A stretch of DNA of 64,000 nucleotides from UMGS1933 sp051891435 (lineage in GTDB: Bacteria; Bacillota; Clostridia; TANB77; CAG-508). A program made the position numbers and the translations under genes. Positions within the stretch are counted from its first letter, which is position 1. Each line of letters opens with the position of its first letter. Below are positions 46,926 to 55,267 of the stretch, piece by piece. The stretch covers positions 1 through 64,000 of the forward strand of contig JBJFFE010000069.1 of assembly GCA_051891435.1 (NCBI GenBank), written 5' to 3'. Under the pieces are notes generated by a model. The model was not told where the DNA came from. It saw only the letters and a program-made list of their open reading frames with translations, and did not search any database.

Positions 46926-47918
46926 ATGGAAGAAAACAAAAAAGAAAATGTTTTAAAAAAAATTTTAAAAAAAGAAGTTATTATTAGCTTAGTAGTTGGT
47001 TTATTAGTTGGTGCAGGAATAATGTTCTTTGTAAATGGAGGTTTTGTTGCAAGAGTAGGAGGAAAAGCAATAACAACTGGAAGTTTATATAATAAAATGA
47101 AGGATTATTATTCTATAAATTTACTTCTAGAAGATGTTGATGCAGCTATATTAAATAAAAAATATCATTTAACTGAAGACGAAATAGATGATATGAAAAC
47201 AATGGCAGACAAATATATTTCACAATATGAACAGTACGGATATAGTGAAGAAGAATTTTTATCAGAAAATGGATTTGAAGATTATGATGCATTTGTAGAT
47301 TATTTGTCATTAGATTATAAGAGAACAGTATATTTCTATGATTATTTAGAGACAAAGCTTGAAGATAATGCTGTTAAAACATATTATGATGAAAATGCAT
47401 TTGGTAAAATAAGTAATAAACATATATTAATAACAACATCAGATGATATGACAGATGAACAAGCTTTAGCAGTTGCAAATGAAATAATTGGTAGATTAAA
47501 TGACGGAGAAGATTTTGATACACTTGCAAAAGAATATTTAGAAAAGTATCCAAATAATGCGGTAAATGAAGATTTAGGAGAAGTTGGCGCATTCGATAAC
47601 CTTGAAACTGAATATATAGATGCATTAAAAACATTAGAAAAAGATAAATATACTGAAACTCCTGTTAAAACATCTTATGGATATCATGTAATTTATTGTA
47701 CAAATAAAACAGAAAAAACAGAGGAAATATCTAGAGATGATAAGATGGCAATCGTTAACATACTTGCAGAAGACATAATGAATGAAGATTCTAATTTATA
47801 TTATAAAACTTTAATAAACATGAGGAAAGAATCAAACTTAAAATTCTATGATAAAGATTTAAACACAAAATATGAAGAATACTGTGCACAATATGTAGAT
47901 GAGGCAACAGAAGAATAG
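46926..47918 (+). CDS. PrsA-like peptidyl-prolyl isomerase / foldase
   Basis: PrsA proteins help secreted proteins fold outside the membrane. The 330-residue product has an N-terminal membrane segment (about 17-37) instead of a lipobox, a SurA-N-like helical region (about 50-145), and a PpiC parvulin domain at about 155-265 with SNKHILITTSDD, GEVGAFDN and PVKTSYGYHVIYC. It is probably membrane-anchored. It lies between nrdG and the DUF1189 gene. Confidence 0.87.
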   Translation: MEENKKENVLKKILKKEVIISLVVGLLVGAGIMFFVNGGFVARVGGKAITTGSLYNKMKDYYSINLLLEDVDAAILNKKYHLTEDEIDDMKTMADKYISQYEQYGYSEEEFLSENGFEDYDAFVDYLSLDYKRTVYFYDYLETKLEDNAVKTYYDENAFGKISNKHILITTSDDMTDEQALAVANEIIGRLNDGEDFDTLAKEYLEKYPNNAVNEDLGEVGAFDNLETEYIDALKTLEKDKYTETPVKTSYGYHVIYCTNKTEKTEEISRDDKMAIVNILAEDIMNEDSNLYYKTLINMRKESNLKFYDKDLNTKYEEYCAQYVDEATEE

Positions 47919-47936
47919 TAAAAAATAACATGATGT

Positions 47937-47957
47937 GGGGCGCATGACCATGCGCCC
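47937..47957. repeat. GC-rich hairpin repeat (GGGCGCATGA type)
   Basis: GGGGCGCATGACCATGCGCCC is a near-perfect inverted repeat just after the prsA-like gene. Confidence 0.75.
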
Positions 47958-47991
47958 TAAAATTATAAATAGACTGATTTATGGGTACAAT

Positions 47992-48115
47992 ATGTCAGCC
48001 GTTTTGTATATTTTATAAAAAATTAAATTTGACAGTCCGCAGATCACGGGGGAAGACCCGCGTACGCCTTGGAGAATTTAATTTTTTAGAAAATCATACA
48101 AAAGGTAGGCTGACA
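47992..48115. repeat. Long palindromic element with GC-rich core
   Basis: The left arm (TGTCAGCCGTTTTGTATATT, then TATAAAAAATTAAAT) pairs with the right arm that ends with ACAAAAGGTAGGCTGACA. The core CAGTCCGCAGATCACGGGGG to GCGTACGCCTTGG is GC-rich. The last 34 bases of the right arm recur exactly at 34463-34496. With the hairpin at 47937 it fills the gap of 225 bases. Confidence 0.75.
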
Positions 48116-48143
48116 AATTAATAAATAAAATGTTGGAGGAAAT

Positions 48144-49001
48144 ATGGAAACAAAAACTAATAAAACAAACTTTTTTAAAAAAATTTATATTTCACTATTT
48201 AAAATAAAAGAATATAATCTGTTAACAAAAGAAGGATTGAAAAAAAGCATATATTATATACTTGATATATTATTAATATTATCTCTCATATATGCTGGAA
48301 TTTTCATTTTCCAAATGAAAAAAAATGTAAATAGCTTAAAAACATATTTACAAGAAAAATTACCAGAACTTACATATTTAGAAGGAACTTTAACAAGTGA
48401 AAATGAAGAAGCAATTATATTAGATAATGACTTGGTAAAAATAAATTTTGGTGGGCAAATTGTAATAGACACGAAAACAGATTATGAAACACTAGTAAAT
48501 AAATATAAAGAAAATAAACAAGCAACAATATTATTAACAGCCAATAAATATACAACAATTAATGCTCAAGGGAAAGTGCTAGAGTATTCATATGATGAGG
48601 TTTTAGAAAAATATTTAGGACAACAAGTAAAAAGTTTGGATAAAGAAGAAGTGTTATATTTGTTTGATAACATTTCATATACTTACTACTTTTTTGCATA
48701 TGCATTATCATATTGTATAGCACATTCATTATTAGTATTTGCTTATGATTTATTAATATCATTATTTGCCTTTATTATTTGTAAAGTAAAAAAAGTTGCT
48801 ATAAAATTTGCAGAAATCTATAGTATGGGATTATATGCTATGACTATACCAGTAATATGTTATTTTATAATAAACTTTATTCCTGCTTCAGTTGGAATAT
48901 ATATACAAGTAATTTCAACTATTATTCCAATAATATATTTAACAGTAGCAATTTACACAACAAAATGGATTACACCAGAAATGGCAAAGAAAAATAAATA
49001 A
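48144..49001 (+). CDS. DUF1189-type membrane protein
   Basis: The 285-residue protein has an N-terminal cytoplasmic part, one membrane segment (about 33-54), an extracytoplasmic domain (about 60-165) with LPELTYLEGTLTSENEEAII, and four C-terminal membrane segments (about 178-275). It fits DUF1189, a Firmicute family of unknown function. It ends KWITPEMAKKNK. The start has GGAGGAAAT. Confidence 0.72.
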   Translation: METKTNKTNFFKKIYISLFKIKEYNLLTKEGLKKSIYYILDILLILSLIYAGIFIFQMKKNVNSLKTYLQEKLPELTYLEGTLTSENEEAIILDNDLVKINFGGQIVIDTKTDYETLVNKYKENKQATILLTANKYTTINAQGKVLEYSYDEVLEKYLGQQVKSLDKEEVLYLFDNISYTYYFFAYALSYCIAHSLLVFAYDLLISLFAFIICKVKKVAIKFAEIYSMGLYAMTIPVICYFIINFIPASVGIYIQVISTIIPIIYLTVAIYTTKWITPEMAKKNK

Positions 49002-49019
49002 TTATTGTTTAGTTTGTAA

Positions 49020-49040
49020 GGGCGCATGACTATGCGCCCA
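49020..49040. repeat. GC-rich hairpin repeat (GGGCGCATGA type)
   Basis: GGGCGCATGACTATGCGCCC is almost identical to the copy at 47937, with two changes in the loop. Confidence 0.75.
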
Positions 49041-49098
49041 TTGTTATTAAAAATAGACTTATTAAATATAATAATCAATAAAATTTCAAACATTTGTA

Positions 49099-49127
49099 TT
49101 GTAAAAAAAATAAAAATAAGGTATAAT
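49099..49127 (+). promoter_or_regulatory. Promoter for trpS
   Basis: TTGTAA (49099-49104) and TATAAT (49122-49127) have 17-bp spacing, 40 bases upstream of trpS. No T-box motif is present here, unlike asnS. Confidence 0.6.
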
Positions 49128-49166
49128 AAAAAGCAATGTTTTATAAATTAAATGAGGAGGTAACCC

Positions 49167-50156
49167 ATGGATAAAAAAGTTATTTTAAGTGGAATTCAAT
49201 CTACAGGAAGACTACAGTTAGGGAACTATTTAGGAGCAATAGATAATTGGGTAAAAATGCAAGAGGAATACAATTGTTACTATATGATTGCAAACTCACA
49301 TTCATTAACAATTAGAAATGACCCAGAAGAACTAAAAAACAACACACTAAAAATAATAGCACTATATGTAGCAGCTGGACTTAATCCAGAAAAAAATACA
49401 ATATTTATTCAATCACAAGTAAAAGAACATGCAGAACTTGCATGGATTTTAAACTGCTATACATATATGGGAGAGCTTTCTCGTATGACACAATTTAAAG
49501 ATAAATCTGCAAAACATGCAGATAATATAAATGCAGGATTATTTACATATCCAGTATTAATGGCAGCAGATATTTTACTATATAAAGCAGATTTAGTGCC
49601 AGTTGGAGAAGACCAAAAACAGCATTTGGAAATAACAAGAGATATAGCAGAAAGATTCAACAAAATATATGGAGAAACTTTTGTAATACCAGAAGGTTAT
49701 ATAAGAAAATCAAGTGCAAGAATAATGGGATTACAAGATCCAACAAGTAAAATGAGTAAAAGCTCAACAAATCTAAATGATACTATATTTTTAGATGATG
49801 AGCCAGAAGTTATTATGAAAAAATTTAAAAAAGCAGTTACAGATTCAGAAAATGTAGTTAGATTTGATCCAGAAAATAAACCAGGAATAAGCAACTTAAT
49901 GTGTATATACGGAGCAATAACTGGAAAAAATGAAAAAGAGATAGAAGAAGAGTTTGCTGGACTGGGATATGGAACTTTCAAAACTGCAGTAGGGGAAAAA
50001 GTAGTAGAAAGATTAAGACCAGTACAAGAAAAGTATAAAGAATTACTAGAAAATCCAAAATATTTAGAAGAAATTTATACTAAGGGAGCAGAAAAAGCAA
50101 GAGAAGTTGCTTCAAAAACCTTAGAGGAAGTGAAAGCAAAAATAGGAATATTGTAG
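49167..50156 (+). CDS. trpS: Tryptophanyl-tRNA synthetase
   Basis: This class I enzyme charges tRNA-Trp. The 329-residue product has STGRLQLGNYLGAIDNW (HIGH-type motif, about 11-27), PVLMAADILLYKADLVPVGE near 130-149 and KMSKSS near 195-200. obgE starts 8 bases after its stop. Confidence 0.96.
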   Translation: MDKKVILSGIQSTGRLQLGNYLGAIDNWVKMQEEYNCYYMIANSHSLTIRNDPEELKNNTLKIIALYVAAGLNPEKNTIFIQSQVKEHAELAWILNCYTYMGELSRMTQFKDKSAKHADNINAGLFTYPVLMAADILLYKADLVPVGEDQKQHLEITRDIAERFNKIYGETFVIPEGYIRKSSARIMGLQDPTSKMSKSSTNLNDTIFLDDEPEVIMKKFKKAVTDSENVVRFDPENKPGISNLMCIYGAITGKNEKEIEEEFAGLGYGTFKTAVGEKVVERLRPVQEKYKELLENPKYLEEIYTKGAEKAREVASKTLEEVKAKIGIL

Positions 50157-50164
50157 GAGGAAAT

Positions 50165-51439
50165 ATGTTTACAGACTATACAAAAATAATTGTAAAATCC
50201 GGAGATGGAGGAAATGGAGCAATTACATTCAGAAGGGAAAAATATGTTGCATCAGGAGGCCCAGATGGCGGAGACGGAGGAAAAGGTGGAGATGTATATT
50301 TTGTAGTTGACCCAGACCAAAATACATTAATAAATTTTAGATATAATAAAAAATATAAGGCTCAAAATGGAGAAAATGGAAGCGGTAATCGTTGCTTTGG
50401 AAAATCTGGAGAAGACTTATATATAAAAGTACCAAGGGGAACGGTAATAAAGGATAGTGAAACAGGAAAAGTTATTGCAGACCTTTCAGAAGAAGGTCAA
50501 TGTGAACTTGTTTTTCCAGGTGGAAGAGGAGGAAAAGGAAACTCGCATTTTGCAACAGCAACAAGACAAGCTCCTCGTTTTGCACAAGGTGGAGAAAAGG
50601 GAATAGAAAAGGAAGTAATCTTAGAATTAAAATTAATTGCGGATGTTGGACTAGTTGGTTTCCCAAATGTAGGAAAATCAACAATACTTTCAATGGTTAC
50701 ATCAGCAAGACCTAAAATAGCAGACTACCATTTTACAACATTGGAGCCTAACCTAGGAGTAGTAAAAACTGAATATGGAGATAGTTTTGTAATTGCAGAT
50801 ATACCAGGAATTATAGAAGGCGCAAGCCAAGGTGTTGGATTAGGATTAAAATTTTTAAGACATATAGAAAGAACAAGGCTTTTACTTCATGTAATAGATG
50901 TATCGGGTTCAGAAGATAGAATACCGGTAGAGGATTTTAAAATAATAAATGAAGAACTAAAAAAATATAGTGAAAAATTAGCCACAAGGAAACAGATAAT
51001 AGTAGCAAATAAAATAGATGCAATGCAGGATGAAATTTTATATAAAGATTTAGAAGAGCTAGCTAGAAAAGAAAATATAAAAATATTTAAAATATCTGCT
51101 GCAACAGGAGAGGGTCTAAAGGAATTATTTAAATATGTATCAGAAGTTATTAAAACTTTACCAAAAGAAGAAATAATAGATGGTGAAGAAAGAATGGTAT
51201 ATACGTTAAAAGAAGATAGAGACGAATTTGAAATAATAAAAGAAAATGGAGAATTTATTGTACAAGGACCAGCAGTAGATAGATTAATGGGAAGAGTGAA
51301 TTTAGAAGATAATGAATCTCTATATTATTTCCAAAAAACATTGCGTAATTTAGGAATAGAAGATGCGCTAAAACAAGAAGGAATACAAGAAGGAGACACA
51401 GTAAGATTTAATGACTGGGAATTTGCATGGTACGATTAA
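50165..51439 (+). CDS. obgE: GTPase Obg/CgtA
   Basis: Obg is a ribosome-associated GTPase that binds ppGpp. The 424-residue product has the glycine-rich Obg fold (GPDGGDGGKGGDVYFVVD near 35-52), GTPase motifs GFPNVGKST (about 165-173), DIPGII (about 213-218) and NKID (about 284-287), and a C-terminal OCT domain ending near WEFAWYD. It lies after trpS, with an AGGAGG site. Confidence 0.97.
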   Translation: MFTDYTKIIVKSGDGGNGAITFRREKYVASGGPDGGDGGKGGDVYFVVDPDQNTLINFRYNKKYKAQNGENGSGNRCFGKSGEDLYIKVPRGTVIKDSETGKVIADLSEEGQCELVFPGGRGGKGNSHFATATRQAPRFAQGGEKGIEKEVILELKLIADVGLVGFPNVGKSTILSMVTSARPKIADYHFTTLEPNLGVVKTEYGDSFVIADIPGIIEGASQGVGLGLKFLRHIERTRLLLHVIDVSGSEDRIPVEDFKIINEELKKYSEKLATRKQIIVANKIDAMQDEILYKDLEELARKENIKIFKISAATGEGLKELFKYVSEVIKTLPKEEIIDGEERMVYTLKEDRDEFEIIKENGEFIVQGPAVDRLMGRVNLEDNESLYYFQKTLRNLGIEDALKQEGIQEGDTVRFNDWEFAWYD

Positions 51440-51455
51440 AATAAAAAATCATAAA

Positions 51456-51491
51456 CTTTTGTTTGACAAACAAAAGAACTTGTGATATTAT
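51456..51491 (+). promoter_or_regulatory. lexA promoter overlapped by a perfect inverted repeat
   Basis: CTTTTGTTT-GAC-AAACAAAAG (51456-51476) is a 9-bp perfect inverted repeat that covers the -35 box TTGACA (51463-51468). A -10 TATTAT (51486-51491) is 17 bp further. The site is well placed for an operator. It does not match the Bacillus LexA box, GAAC-N4-GTTC. Confidence 0.6.
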
Positions 51492-51525
51492 TAGAACAAA
51501 TAAAATTTTGGGGAGTGGTTGTAAG

Positions 51526-52170
51526 ATGAAAAAAAATAGTTCAGATGAATTAAATAAAAGAGAAAAAGCAATATTAAAGTTTATAGAAAAACAAATAAAT
51601 GATAAAGGATATCCGCCATCAGTAAGAGAAATAGGAAAGGCTGTTGGTTTAAGTTCTACAGCAACTGTACATACTTATATTGCAAAATTAAAAGAAAAAG
51701 GTTATTTGTCAAAAGAAGACCAAAAAGGTAGAGCATTAAAATTGCTAAAAGGTGGAAAAAAGGAAGAACCAAAATCAATATATAATGGAAAAGAACTTGC
51801 AGAAGTGCCTGTAATAGGAAAAATAACAGCAGGAGAACCAATACTTGCAGTAGAAAATATAACAGATACTTTCCCTATACCAATAGATTTTGTAGGAAAC
51901 AGCGAAAGCTTTATGTTAGTAGTTAGAGGAGAAAGTATGATAGAAGCTGGAATATTAGACGGAGACTATATTCTAGTAAAAAAACAAGATATAGCAAGAA
52001 ATGGTGAAATAGTAGTAGCACTAATAGGAGAAGAAGCAACAGTAAAAACATTCTATAAAGAAAAAGACCATATCAGATTACAACCAGAAAACAGCACAAT
52101 GGATCCAATAATAGTACCAAACTGTAAAATACTTGGAAAAGTAGCAGGAGTATTTAGAAAAATAAATTAA
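51526..52170 (+). CDS. lexA: SOS repressor LexA
   Basis: LexA represses DNA-damage genes and cleaves itself with RecA. The 214-residue product has an N-terminal winged helix (YPPSVREIGKAVGLSSTATVH near 28-48), a cleavage region around ITAGEPILAVENI, the serine in RGESMIEAGILDGD and the lysine in NGEIVVALIGEEATVKTF. I use the ATG at 51526 because the promoter lies upstream of it within the longer open frame. Confidence 0.95.
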   Translation: MKKNSSDELNKREKAILKFIEKQINDKGYPPSVREIGKAVGLSSTATVHTYIAKLKEKGYLSKEDQKGRALKLLKGGKKEEPKSIYNGKELAEVPVIGKITAGEPILAVENITDTFPIPIDFVGNSESFMLVVRGESMIEAGILDGDYILVKKQDIARNGEIVVALIGEEATVKTFYKEKDHIRLQPENSTMDPIIVPNCKILGKVAGVFRKIN

Positions 52171-52186
52171 AATGAATAAAAAATAT

Positions 52187-52231
52187 AAAAAAGCTCATTA
52201 TAAAAATAAAACTTTATAAGGGGGCTTTTTT
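52187..52231 (+). terminator. Probable terminator after lexA
   Basis: AAAAAGCTC and GGGGGCTTTTTTT, with TTATAA/TTATAAG inside, form a weak-looped hairpin with seven terminal T residues. Confidence 0.5.
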
Positions 52232-52232
52232 T

Positions 52233-52370
52233 ATGGATGAGGAAAAACAAGAAAACACAACGAAATATGGAGAATTTGTATGTTCTTTTAATCAATGGTT
52301 ACCATTAGATAAACAAAAAGAACAAGCAAAAAAAATGGTTAAGGTCACTAGAAAAAATTCAGATAAATAA
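52233..52370 (+). CDS. Possible small protein of 45 residues
   Basis: The ATG at 52233 opens a 45-residue frame with host-like composition (MDEEKQENTTKYGEFV to a Lys-rich C-terminus). AGGGGG lies about 8 bases upstream but is also the 3' arm of the lexA terminator, which weakens the call. I recognise no family. Confidence 0.35.
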   Translation: MDEEKQENTTKYGEFVCSFNQWLPLDKQKEQAKKMVKVTRKNSDK

Positions 52371-52496
52371 TAATTTCTAGGATAAAAAAGAAAAAATAGA
52401 AAAACTCTTTTGTTTTATGTAAACATATAATATAATATATAAGCAATTTTTTGTAATACGCGCCTTTATTGAGGTGCAGACGAAAGGAAGAAAAAA

Positions 52497-53495
52497 ATGG
52501 GCAAAAAACGGAAAAACATCAGCTATGAAAAGGAGGCTTTAGAAAGCTTACAAAAGCATTTGTCTTATTTTAGGCGACCTCTTCCAAATGGGAACATTCC
52601 GGGAATTACTGGAACAGCGGAAGATTTAGGAAAGGCTGTTTCAATGCTTCCTCAAAAGGAAAAAGAAGCTTTGGAACGCTTTTGGGGACTGATTCCAGGT
52701 ACAACTAATCATGGCAAAGCTATTTTCAATGGCAAGAAGAAAGATTTGGCATATGAAAATATGCTGAATAATTCAAATGAGGCACTGAAGAAGCTACTTA
52801 CAATTGAATATCTGTATGTATATGATCTCGGTGTACAAAGTGTGATTGATAACATTCTTACAAAAGTTGACAGAACGGGCATAGAAATTTCAGATATGGA
52901 GGCAATTAAATATCTGCTTATTTTCCTGATTTTTATTGCAGGTGGTCATCACATGATTTTTGAAAATGATGACTATGACATTGATTTGGAGGCAGATGAA
53001 AAAATTCATTTCGATGAATATGCTCTTCTTGATACCATGTGGCAGGAAAGCGCATGTTTGCTTAAGGATTCTTCAATCAAGCTTGGCCTTTTGATTGACA
53101 TCATTCAGATGTTTGATGTCAAAGACATTGCTGCTATGAAGAGCTTTGTAGCTCTTCCCTTGGATAAGGTGGAAAGTGAAGTAGGTACTGAAAAACTTTC
53201 AACATTCAAGGCGGTTCGTCAGATTAAAGAAAAAATGTTTGGCTTTGGAGGCTGGAATGTAACAAATGAGATTATCTATGGTGCTGCGATAACGCAAGAA
53301 CAAGAAAACAAACTGGTAAGTCATTTTGATGAATTCAGAAAAAATTGGTCTTTTGTTTTAAATTTCAAGACCAAAACCAAGGTAATTAAAACCACTCAAG
53401 GTGAACATACGGTTGATGTTTATACAATTGAAGGGCTGGAATTTACAGACTTGTATGAGCTTATGAGCCTGTATGTTTGCAGAAAATGGCTGTAA
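52497..53495 (+). CDS. Unknown 332-residue protein of foreign codon style
   Basis: I do not recognise this protein. It is soluble, mostly helical and acidic in the middle, with a short hydrophobic stretch (about 141-150, LLIFLIFIAGG). It begins MGKKRKNISYEKEALESL. Codon use (CTG, CTT, GGC, CGC, CGA, CGT, AAG) differs sharply from the neighbours, which suggests recent acquisition. Codon 5 (52509-52511) is CGG and must be read in frame; a +1 shift there would stop after 14 residues. A hairpin GCGCCTTTATTGAGGTGC lies upstream and a strong terminator follows, so it is a stand-alone cassette. Confidence 0.8.
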   Translation: MGKKRKNISYEKEALESLQKHLSYFRRPLPNGNIPGITGTAEDLGKAVSMLPQKEKEALERFWGLIPGTTNHGKAIFNGKKKDLAYENMLNNSNEALKKLLTIEYLYVYDLGVQSVIDNILTKVDRTGIEISDMEAIKYLLIFLIFIAGGHHMIFENDDYDIDLEADEKIHFDEYALLDTMWQESACLLKDSSIKLGLLIDIIQMFDVKDIAAMKSFVALPLDKVESEVGTEKLSTFKAVRQIKEKMFGFGGWNVTNEIIYGAAITQEQENKLVSHFDEFRKNWSFVLNFKTKTKVIKTTQGEHTVDVYTIEGLEFTDLYELMSLYVCRKWL

Positions 53496-53504
53496 TCCAT
53501 TTTT

Positions 53505-53538
53505 CCCACATAGTAGAACTTCTACTATGTGGGTTTTT
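53505..53538 (+). terminator. Terminator after the foreign gene
   Basis: CCCACATAGTAGAA, one base and TTCTACTATGTGGG form a perfect 14-bp stem followed by TTTTT. Confidence 0.9.
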
Positions 53539-53650
53539 AAATTTTAAAGAAAAATTAAAAAAATGGTAATAATTATTAACTTTTCTTAATATACATTAAT
53601 TAAAGTTTAGTAGTACAAACACTTTATATTTATAGGAGGTAATAATTATT

Positions 53651-55130
53651 ATGGAGAATTTGGATATATATAAGGACATAGCAAACCGTACAGATGGAGA
53701 CATATATATTGGAGTTGTTGGACCAGTAAGAACAGGTAAATCTACATTCATAAAAAATTTTATGGATTTATTAGTTTTACCTAATATTGAAAATAGTTAC
53801 AAAAAAGAACGTGCAAGAGATGAACTTCCACAGAGTGCTGCGGGAAGAACTATAATGACAACAGAACCAAAATTTGTACCAAATGAAGCAATAGAAATTA
53901 AAATAGGTGATAATTTAAAATTAAGAACAAGATTAGTAGATTGTGTTGGGTATTTAGTAAATAATGCACTTCGGATATATGGAAAATGACGTTCCAAGGA
54001 TGGTAAAGACGCCTTGGTCTGATGAAGAAATACCTTTTGAACAAGCAGCTGAGATTGGAACCAAAAAGGTAATAACAGAGCATTCAACAATAGGAATACT
54101 AGTTACAACAGATGGAACAATAACAGAAATACCAAGAGAAGATTACATAGAGGCAGAAGAAAGAGTTGTAAACGAATTAAAAGCAATGAATAAACCATTT
54201 GTAATTGTATTAAATAGTAGTATGCCATATTTACAAGAAACTATGGATTTAGCCAATAAACTAGAAGAAAAATATGGAGTACCAGTAATTACAAGTAATT
54301 GTACACAGCTAAATACAGATGATGTAAATAACATTTTAGGAAAAGTATTATATGAATTCCCTATTGAAAGAATTAATATTAATTTTCCAGGTTGGATTGA
54401 TGGTCTAGAGGATACACATGAGTTAAAACAAGAATTATTAAAAGAAATAAAAGAGGCTTTTAAAGACGTAAAAACAGTAAGAAGTATAGATTCAGCTACA
54501 GCAAAGATAAAACAAACAGAAATAATTTCTAAAACAAGTGTTGAAGAAATTAATTTAGGAAATGGATGTATTAGTGTTAACGTAACCTTAAAAGAAAACT
54601 TATTCTATAAAGTCCTTACAGAAATAACAGGGGTTGAAGTTAAAGATGAAGCTGGATTATTTACTACAATATCAAATTTATCTAATATAAAAAGAGAATA
54701 TGACAAAGTTGCTGTAGCACTTCAAGAAGTGAGACAAAAAGGATATGGAATAGTTACACCAACAATGGATGAATTAATTTTAGATGAACCAGAGATGGTA
54801 AAACAAGGTTCAAGATATGGAGTTAGACTTCGTGCAAAAGCACCATCAATTCATATGATAAGAGCTGATATTGAAACCGAGGTATCACCAATAGTAGGAA
54901 GTGAAAAACAATCTGAAGAGTTGGTTAATTATTTATTATCAGAATTTGAAAGTGATCCTAAGAAAATATGGGAATCAAATATATTCGGAAAAAATTTACA
55001 TGAATTAGTAAATGAAGGATTACAAAATAAATTATATAAGATGCCAGAAGAGGCACAGGGAAAATTACAAGAAACATTAGAGAGAATTATAAACGAAGGA
55101 AGTGGAGGATTGATTTGTATAATTTTATAA
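53651..55130 (+). CDS. spoIVA: Stage IV sporulation protein A (SpoIVA), +1 recoded at CGG
   Basis: SpoIVA is the ATPase that forms the base of the spore coat. It has Walker A GPVRTGKST (about 25-33) and begins NLDIYKDIANRTDGDIYIGV. At 53972-53974 the frame meets CGG in NNAL-CGG, and the zero frame stops four codons later. Skipping C restores ALGYMENDVPRMVKTPW and AAEIGTKKVITEHSTIGI, then the middle and C-terminal domains. The 492-residue result equals the Bacillus subtilis protein length. The start has AGGAGGT with long spacing. Confidence 0.96.
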
Positions 55131-55135
55131 AATTT

Positions 55136-55174
55136 AAATTTATGAGAAGTACCAGCGGTACTTCTCATAAATTT
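55136..55174 (+). terminator. Long hairpin after spoIVA
   Basis: AAATTTATGAGAAGTACC, AGC and GGTACTTCTCATAAATTT form an 18-bp perfect stem starting 6 bases after the stop. No T run follows, so it may be a 3'-end stabiliser as well as a terminator. Confidence 0.7.
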
Positions 55175-55267
55175 AAAAGATTAAATAAAAAAAATTCTAT
55201 AAATTATGGTACAAATATATTTTATATGTTATAATAATAACCGAAAAAATGAATTGGAGGAATATAT

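Noticed and set aside
49002..49166. A T-box leader in front of trpS
   Set aside because: No AGGGTGGNACCGCG motif or matching terminator is present; only a hairpin repeat and a promoter.
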